This document shows, in pieces, positions 33,123-37,421 of a DNA stretch of 37,421 nucleotides (position 1 is the stretch's first letter; every line of letters begins with the position of its first letter). The DNA lies in contig JAOPYO010000443.1 in the NCBI GenBank assembly GCA_025964575.1, forward strand, positions 1 through 37,421. The letters run 5' to 3'. The position numbers and the translations under genes are program-made. The notes below the pieces were generated by a model. That model did not search any database. It was not told where the DNA came from and saw only the letters and a list, made by a program, of their open reading frames with translations. This DNA comes from Actinomycetes bacterium. Lineage in GTDB: Bacteria; Actinomycetota; Actinomycetes; Streptosporangiales; Streptosporangiaceae.

Positions 33123-34817
33123 TTGACTCAGCACATCGGCCTCTCCCCTGCTCTCACAGAGGAGCGCGGCGCACCCTACGCCTCCGTACAGCAGGAGGGC
33201 GGGGACGCGGCACCGACACGGTGGTGGCGGGACGCGGTGATCTACCAGGTCTACGTCCGCAGCTTCACCGACAGCGACGGTGACGGAATCGGCGACCTGG
33301 CGGGCGTCCGCAGCCGGCTGCCGTATCTGGCCGCGCTCGGCGTGGACGCCCTCTGGCTGACGCCGTTCTACCCCTCGCCGATGGCCGACTTCGGCTACGA
33401 CGTGGCCGACTATCGCGACGTGGACCCGATGTTCGGGTCGCTGCCGGACGCCCGGGCACTGATCGAGGACGCCCATGAGCACGGCCTCAAGATCATCGTT
33501 GATGTCGTGCCGAACCACACCTCCGACCAGCACCCGTGGTTCCGGGACGCCCTCGAGACCGGGCCCGGCAGCCCCGAGCGGGGCCGCTACCTCTTCCGCG
33601 ACGGCACCGGGCCGGACGGCGCGCTGCCACCCAACGACTGGGAGTCGGTGTTCGGCGGCCCCGCCTGGACCCGCGTCGCCGACGGCCAGTGGTACCTGCA
33701 CCTGTTCGCGCCCGAGCAGCCCGACCTGGACTGGGAGCACCCCGAGGTCCACGCCGAGTTCAACGACGTCCTGCGCTTCTGGCTCGACCTCGGCGTCGAC
33801 GGATTCCGGATCGACGTCGCGCACGGCATGGTCAAGCGGTCCGGACTGCCGAACGTGGGGTACTCCGACCAGATCAAGATGCTCGGCACCAACGTGCTGC
33901 CGTACTTCGACCAGGACGGCGTGCACGAGATCCACCGTAACTGGCGCGGCATCCTCGACTCCTACGAAGGTGAGCGGATCGGAGTCGCCGAGGCCTGGGC
34001 GCCCACCGCCGAACGGCTGTCCCGCTATGTCCGGGCCGACGAACTGCACCAGGTGTTCAACTTCCCCTATCTCAGCGCGGAGTGGGATGCCCGGGCGCTC
34101 CGGGAGGTCATCGAGGAGTCCCTGGCCACCGCCGAGTCGGTCGGCGCGCCCACCACCTGGGTGCTGTCCAACCACGACGTGCAGCGGCACGTCACCCGGT
34201 ACGGCGACGGAGAGACCGGCCTGCGGCGGGCCCGGGCGGCCGCGCTGCTCACCCTGGCACTGCCCGGCTCCGCCTACGTTTATCAGGGTGAGGAGCTCGG
34301 GCTGCCCGAGGTGCTCGACCTTCCGGAGGAGTTCCTCCAGGATCCACAGCGGGCCCGCGACCCTGAGTCCGGCCGGGACGGCTGCCGGGTGCCGATCCCC
34401 TGGTCGGGTGAGGAGCCGCCGTTCGGCTTCGGGCCAGGCTCGAGCTGGCTCCCCGCGCCTCCTCGCTGGCGGGACCTGACCGTGGCCGCTCAGTCCGCCG
34501 AGCCCGAGTCGATGCTGGAGCTCTACCGGGCGGCGCTGCGCATCCGGCGCGGCCATGCGGCCCTCGGAGACGGGGCGCTGCGCTGGCTGGGCGGCCCTCC
34601 CGGGACGCTCGTCTTCGCCCGCGGTTCAGAAAACGGGGGCGGCCGGCACTTCGGCTGCGCGGTGAACCTGGGCGAGCGGGCCGCCCGGATCGCCGTCGCC
34701 GAGGAACCGCTGCTGACCAGCGGCCCGGTCGCCAGAGAGGGCGACTGGCTGGTCATCCCGCCGGACACCGCCGTGTGGTGGACCATGTCGCCGAACGGCC
34801 AGGTCAATGGGGGGTAA
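33123..34817 (+). CDS. Alpha-glucosidase, GH13 family
   Basis: A 564-residue cytoplasmic enzyme without a signal peptide. It has the GH13 barrel: AVIYQVYVRSFTDSDGDGIG (39-58), DVVPNHTS (127-134), GFRIDVAHGM with nucleophile Asp231, GVAEAW with acid/base Glu290, and SNHDVQRH with Asp352. The start resembles oligo-1,6-glucosidase and alpha-glucosidase (subfamilies 23/30). It should release glucose from maltose or short dextrins brought in by the neighbouring transporter. The TTG at 33123 follows a G-rich stretch 6 bases upstream; the true start could lie a little downstream, since the first 30 residues are not conserved in the family. Linkage specificity (1,4 versus 1,6) cannot be fixed by eye. 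Confidence 0.93.
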   Translation: MTQHIGLSPALTEERGAPYASVQQEGGDAAPTRWWRDAVIYQVYVRSFTDSDGDGIGDLAGVRSRLPYLAALGVDALWLTPFYPSPMADFGYDVADYRDVDPMFGSLPDARALIEDAHEHGLKIIVDVVPNHTSDQHPWFRDALETGPGSPERGRYLFRDGTGPDGALPPNDWESVFGGPAWTRVADGQWYLHLFAPEQPDLDWEHPEVHAEFNDVLRFWLDLGVDGFRIDVAHGMVKRSGLPNVGYSDQIKMLGTNVLPYFDQDGVHEIHRNWRGILDSYEGERIGVAEAWAPTAERLSRYVRADELHQVFNFPYLSAEWDARALREVIEESLATAESVGAPTTWVLSNHDVQRHVTRYGDGETGLRRARAAALLTLALPGSAYVYQGEELGLPEVLDLPEEFLQDPQRARDPESGRDGCRVPIPWSGEEPPFGFGPGSSWLPAPPRWRDLTVAAQSAEPESMLELYRAALRIRRGHAALGDGALRWLGGPPGTLVFARGSENGGGRHFGCAVNLGERAARIAVAEEPLLTSGPVAREGDWLVIPPDTAVWWTMSPNGQVNGG

Positions 34818-34827
34818 GTTCAGACCT

Positions 34828-35865
34828 ATGACGACACGCCTGGCCGACATTGCGGCCCACGCTGGGGTGAGCGAGGCCACCGTCAGCCGGGTCCTCAACG
34901 GTAAGCCCGGGGTGGCCTCCGCCACAAGGCAGGCGGTGCTCACCGCCCTCGACGTCCTGGGTTATGAGCGCCCACCCCGGCTTCGCCAGCAGAGGGCCGG
35001 TCTGATCGGACTGATCATCCCCGAGCTGACCAATCCGATCTTCCCTGCGTTCGCCCAGGTCATCGAGAACGCCCTGGCCATGGCCGGCTACACCGCCGTG
35101 CTCTGCACACAGACGCCGGGTGGCATCACCGAGGACGACTACACCGAGCTCCTGCTGGAACGAGGTGTCGCGGGGATCATCTTCGTCAACGGACTGCACG
35201 CCGACTCACGCTCCGACCGGGGCCGCTACACCCGGCTCACCGACCGCGGACTGCCGATCGTGCTGCTCAACGGTTACCGGTCCGGCCTTGAGGTGCCGTT
35301 CATCTCCAATGACGACGTCGCCTCACTGGAGATGACCGTGGCGCACCTGGCCAGCCTCGGGCACCGGCGGATCGGGCTCGCCGTCGGCCAGGAGCGGTTC
35401 GTGACCTCCATCCGCCGGACCGAGGGCTTCCGGCACGGCATGGCTCAGCACCTCGGGACGACCGACGTCGACGACCTCATCGTCAACACGCTCTTCACCA
35501 TCGAGGGCGGTCAGGCGGCCGCTAACCAACTGCTCGACCGGGGCTGCACCGCGATCTGCGCGGGCAGCGACATCATGGCGATCGGGGCGATCCGCGGGGT
35601 CCGGCAGCGTGGGCTGCGGGTCCCCGAGGACGTCTCGGTGGTCGGGTTCGACGACTCCCTGCTGACCGCCTACCTCGACCCGCCCCTCACCACCATCCGC
35701 CAGCCGGTGCGGGACATGGGGCTGGCCGCGGTGAGCAGTCTGCTGGACGAGATCGGCGGCGCCAAGGCGCCGCGCACCGAGTTGCTCTACCGGCCGGAGC
35801 TCGTCGTCCGGCGTTCCACCGCCCCCGCTCCCCCGGCCGAGCTGTCCGCGGTCGCCGGCGGCTGA
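34828..35865 (+). CDS. LacI-family transcriptional regulator, MalR-like
   Basis: A 345-residue repressor. Residues 1-50 form the LacI helix-turn-helix and hinge: TRLADIAAHAGVSEATVSRV, then LNGKPGVASATRQAVLTALD. The rest is the periplasmic-binding-like ligand domain with GLIIPELTNPIFPAFAQVIE, VAGIIFVNGL, HRRIGLAVG and VSVVGFDDSLLTAYLDPPLT. It is probably the maltose-operon repressor, binding the CTTGCAG palindrome at 29699-29719 and released by an alpha-glucoside. The ATG at 34828 gives the family-standard N-terminus; an earlier in-frame ATG at 34807 overlaps the glucosidase stop. Only 10 bases separate it from the glucosidase gene, so it is co-transcribed with its targets, which gives feedback control. 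Confidence 0.92.
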   Translation: MTTRLADIAAHAGVSEATVSRVLNGKPGVASATRQAVLTALDVLGYERPPRLRQQRAGLIGLIIPELTNPIFPAFAQVIENALAMAGYTAVLCTQTPGGITEDDYTELLLERGVAGIIFVNGLHADSRSDRGRYTRLTDRGLPIVLLNGYRSGLEVPFISNDDVASLEMTVAHLASLGHRRIGLAVGQERFVTSIRRTEGFRHGMAQHLGTTDVDDLIVNTLFTIEGGQAAANQLLDRGCTAICAGSDIMAIGAIRGVRQRGLRVPEDVSVVGFDDSLLTAYLDPPLTTIRQPVRDMGLAAVSSLLDEIGGAKAPRTELLYRPELVVRRSTAPAPPAELSAVAGG

Positions 35866-35891
35866 TCACCCCAACCTCAGAGAGGGCCACC

Positions 35892-37109
35892 GTGCCTCTG
35901 CAGATGACCGGTGCGCCGGACGAGCCGGGGCTGCTGGGACTGCCTTGGAGCACTCCCTTGGAGGAGTGGCCGGAGCATCTGTTCGTCGCGCTGCCGCGCG
36001 GCATCTCGCGGCACGTCGTACGGTTCGTCCGGCTCTCCGGCCGGGTCTACGCGATCAAGGAAGTGAACGAGCGTTACGCGCGCCGTGAGTACCGCCTACT
36101 GCGCGACCTGACCCGGCAGGACGTGCCCGCGGTGGAGCCCGTCGCGGTCGTCACCGGCCGTACGGACCTCGCCGGCGAGCCCTTGGACTCCGGGCTCGTC
36201 ACCCGGCACCTGCAGTTCTCCCTCCCCTACCGGGCCGTGTTCTCCGGCACGCTGCGGCCCGACACGATGACCCGGCTGCTGGACGCGCTGGTCGTCCTGA
36301 TCGCCCGGCTGCATCTCGCCGGTTTCTTCTGGGGGGACTGTTCACTCAGCAACACCCTGTTCCGCCGGGACGCCGGCGCCTTCGCCGCCTATCTCGTCGA
36401 CGCCGAGACCGGTGAGCTGCATCCGCGGATCAGCGACGGGCAGCGGGCCCAGGATCTCGACACCGCCCACATCAACATCTACGGGGAGCTCCTCGATCTG
36501 GAGGCGGGTGGCCTGCTGCACGCCAGCGTCGATCCGCTGGCCACCGCAGGGGAGATCATCCGCCGTTACCAGGCGCTCTGGGACGAACTGACCCGGCAGG
36601 AGGTCGTCCCCGAGGTGGAGTGGCATCGCGTGGACGCCCGCGTCCGGCGGCTGAACTCCCTCGGCTTCGACGTGGCGGAGATGTACATGCAGCGCAAGCT
36701 CGGCGCTGCCGGGCGGCTCATCGTACGGCCGAAGGTGGTCGACGCCGGTCACCACCAGCGCCGGCTGCTCCGGCTCACCGGACTGGACGTGGAGGAGAAC
36801 CAGGCCCGGCGACTGCTCAACGACCTCGACGCCTACCGCGCGGCCCGCCCCTACCCACGGGACGAGGAGATCCTGGCGCACCAGTGGCTGTCGGAGATCT
36901 TCCAGCCGACAGTGCAGGCTGTGCCGCGGCATCTGCGCGGCAAGCTGGAGCCGGCGCAGCTCTTCCACGAGGTGCTCGACCACCGCTGGTTCCTGTCCGA
37001 GGCCGCCGGCCACGACGTCGGGCTCACCACGGCGGTCCGCTCGTACGTCGGGAACGTGCTGGCGTTCAAGCCCGACGAGAAGGCCGTCCTCGGCGAACCC
37101 CCCGAGTGA
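35892..37109 (+). CDS. DUF4032 protein with a kinase-like N-terminal domain
   Basis: A 405-residue cytoplasmic protein. The N-terminal half resembles lipopolysaccharide-kinase/Rio-like folds: VYAIKEVNERYARREYRLLR (a Lys-Glu pair), then HLAGFFWGDCSLSNTLFRRD, a catalytic-loop-like motif with Asp and Asn, and AYLVDAETGEL in the metal-binding position. The C-terminal half (about 220-385) matches DUF4032, with WHRVDARVRRLNSLGFDVAE and VRPKVVDAGHHQRRLLRLTG. The GTG at 35892 has AGAGGG 5 bases upstream. It lies 26 bases after the LacI gene on the same strand, so it may ride on the maltose operon, but there is no known functional tie. Substrate unknown; activity is plausible from the motif residues. 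Confidence 0.8.
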   Translation: MPLQMTGAPDEPGLLGLPWSTPLEEWPEHLFVALPRGISRHVVRFVRLSGRVYAIKEVNERYARREYRLLRDLTRQDVPAVEPVAVVTGRTDLAGEPLDSGLVTRHLQFSLPYRAVFSGTLRPDTMTRLLDALVVLIARLHLAGFFWGDCSLSNTLFRRDAGAFAAYLVDAETGELHPRISDGQRAQDLDTAHINIYGELLDLEAGGLLHASVDPLATAGEIIRRYQALWDELTRQEVVPEVEWHRVDARVRRLNSLGFDVAEMYMQRKLGAAGRLIVRPKVVDAGHHQRRLLRLTGLDVEENQARRLLNDLDAYRAARPYPRDEEILAHQWLSEIFQPTVQAVPRHLRGKLEPAQLFHEVLDHRWFLSEAAGHDVGLTTAVRSYVGNVLAFKPDEKAVLGEPPE

Positions 37110-37111
37110 CG

Positions 37112-37124
37112 GGACGATTCGTCC
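37112..37124 (+). other. Short palindrome after the DUF4032 gene
   Basis: GGACGA-T-TCGTCC, 3 bases after the stop codon. Too short to be a convincing terminator alone. The interval 37125-37296 shows no gene and no clear promoter. Confidence 0.25.
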
Positions 37125-37296
37125 GAGCCTGTCAGCCCAGGGTGACCCGTCTGCGGACGAACGTCTATACATCTTTGAGATCCTCTATCGTCCGCTTTAC
37201 CCTTCTCCCTTTAAGAAACCTGATGGGGAGCACAGGCGATGGAATCACTCCCGTTGAGAAAAGACCAAAAGGCAAGATCTCTGATACGGCTCCGAG

Positions 37297-37370
37297 GGCG
37301 ACCGACCGGGATCGAACCGAGTGCTTCCAGGGCCACAACCTGGTGTGCAGACCACTACACCACGGTCGCC
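37297..37370 (-). tRNA. tRNA-His (anticodon GTG)
   Basis: The minus strand folds as a cloverleaf. The extra 5' G (G-1) pairs with C73 above a 7-bp acceptor stem GCGACCG/CGGTCGC, the hallmark of tRNA-His. The D-arm is short (GTGT/GCAC). The anticodon stem CCAGG/CCTGG holds loop TTGTGGC with anticodon GTG. The T-loop is TTCGATC; the outermost T-stem pair (C-T) is unpaired. CCA is not encoded. Confidence 0.92.
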
Positions 37371-37373
37371 ACG

Positions 37374-37396
37374 GCCGGGCTCTGGGTGAGCCCGGC
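37374..37396. other. Hairpin between two tRNA genes
   Basis: GCCGGGCT and AGCCCGGC pair over 8 bases around a 7-base loop, 3 bases upstream of tRNA-His on the minus strand. It may guide processing of a joint tRNA transcript or end transcription of the upstream tRNA. Confidence 0.4.
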
Positions 37397-37400
37397 GCAG

Positions 37401-37421
37401 CGTCTCCGGCAGGGTTCGAAC
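37401..37421 (-). tRNA. 3' end of a second tRNA, cut by window edge
   Basis: The minus strand ends in a T-loop-like TTCGAAC segment, a GC-rich stem half CCTGC, CGGAGAC as the acceptor 3' strand and a G discriminator. This matches the last part of a tRNA whose 5' acceptor would be GTCTCCG, possibly tRNA-Arg. Identity needs the anticodon, which is outside the window. Confidence 0.55.

Noticed and set aside
32649-34556. 635-residue minus-strand ORF opposite the alpha-glucosidase gene
   Set aside because: Shadow with no recognisable domain; the plus-strand glucosidase has all catalytic residues.
37297-37421. tRNA genes as an integration site for a mobile element
   Set aside because: No integrase, direct repeat of the tRNA end or other mobile-element sign is visible in the window.

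Overview
The window is high-GC DNA from a Gram-positive actinomycete. Signs of this are the many GTG/TTG starts, lipoprotein solute-binding proteins, ABC sugar operons with no ATPase of their own, a PadR/DUF1707 pair, ROK and LacI regulators, and GC-rich codons throughout. A complete Entner-Doudoroff operon together with these families would suit the Streptosporangiaceae (for example a Nonomuraea-like strain). That placement is inference from gene content, not a phylogeny.

Layout. At the left edge is the start of an FprA-type ferredoxin-NADP reductase (-), preceded by an APC amino-acid permease (-). Next come dxs (-) and idi (+), a divergent isoprenoid-precursor pair. A glucose-type ABC operon follows (lipoprotein, two permeases; 4883-8002, +). 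Then an ASCH-domain gene (+), a possible 23-codon small gene (-), a Mug-type DNA glycosylase (-), a TauE/SafE permease (-), two overlapping nucleotidyltransferase paralogues (+) and an aldo/keto reductase (+). Aconitase acnA (-) and a DUF2277 gene (-) follow, then a PadR regulator with a DUF1707 membrane protein (+).

From 17855 to 21088 (-) lies an unusual trio: two paralogous helix-turn-helix proteins with an unrecognised C-terminal domain flank a secreted subtilisin-like protease. Immediately beyond is the operon edd-glk-eda (24562 down to 21133, -), which with 6-phosphogluconate from elsewhere runs the Entner-Doudoroff route. It is divergent from a ROK repressor (+). A second ROK regulator (-) is divergent from an MFS permease (+), and a PfkB sugar kinase (-) closes that block. 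After about 550 bases of regulatory DNA comes a maltose-type operon (+): lipoprotein, two permeases, GH13 alpha-glucosidase and a LacI regulator. A DUF4032 kinase-like gene follows. tRNA-His and the 3' end of another tRNA (-) end the window.

Together the genes describe sugar capture and breakdown. Glucose and maltodextrins are imported by two CUT1 transporters that probably share a remote ATPase, maltodextrins are cut inside the cell, glucose is phosphorylated by Glk, and carbon passes through Edd/Eda to pyruvate and glyceraldehyde 3-phosphate. These are the substrates of Dxs, and pyruvate feeds the TCA cycle and AcnA. The best candidate for something undescribed is the regulator-protease-regulator trio. 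Other points worth a look are the tandem nucleotidyltransferases, the small ORF at 8759-8830, twin palindromes on the acnA promoter, and large hairpins between binding-protein and permease genes in both ABC operons.
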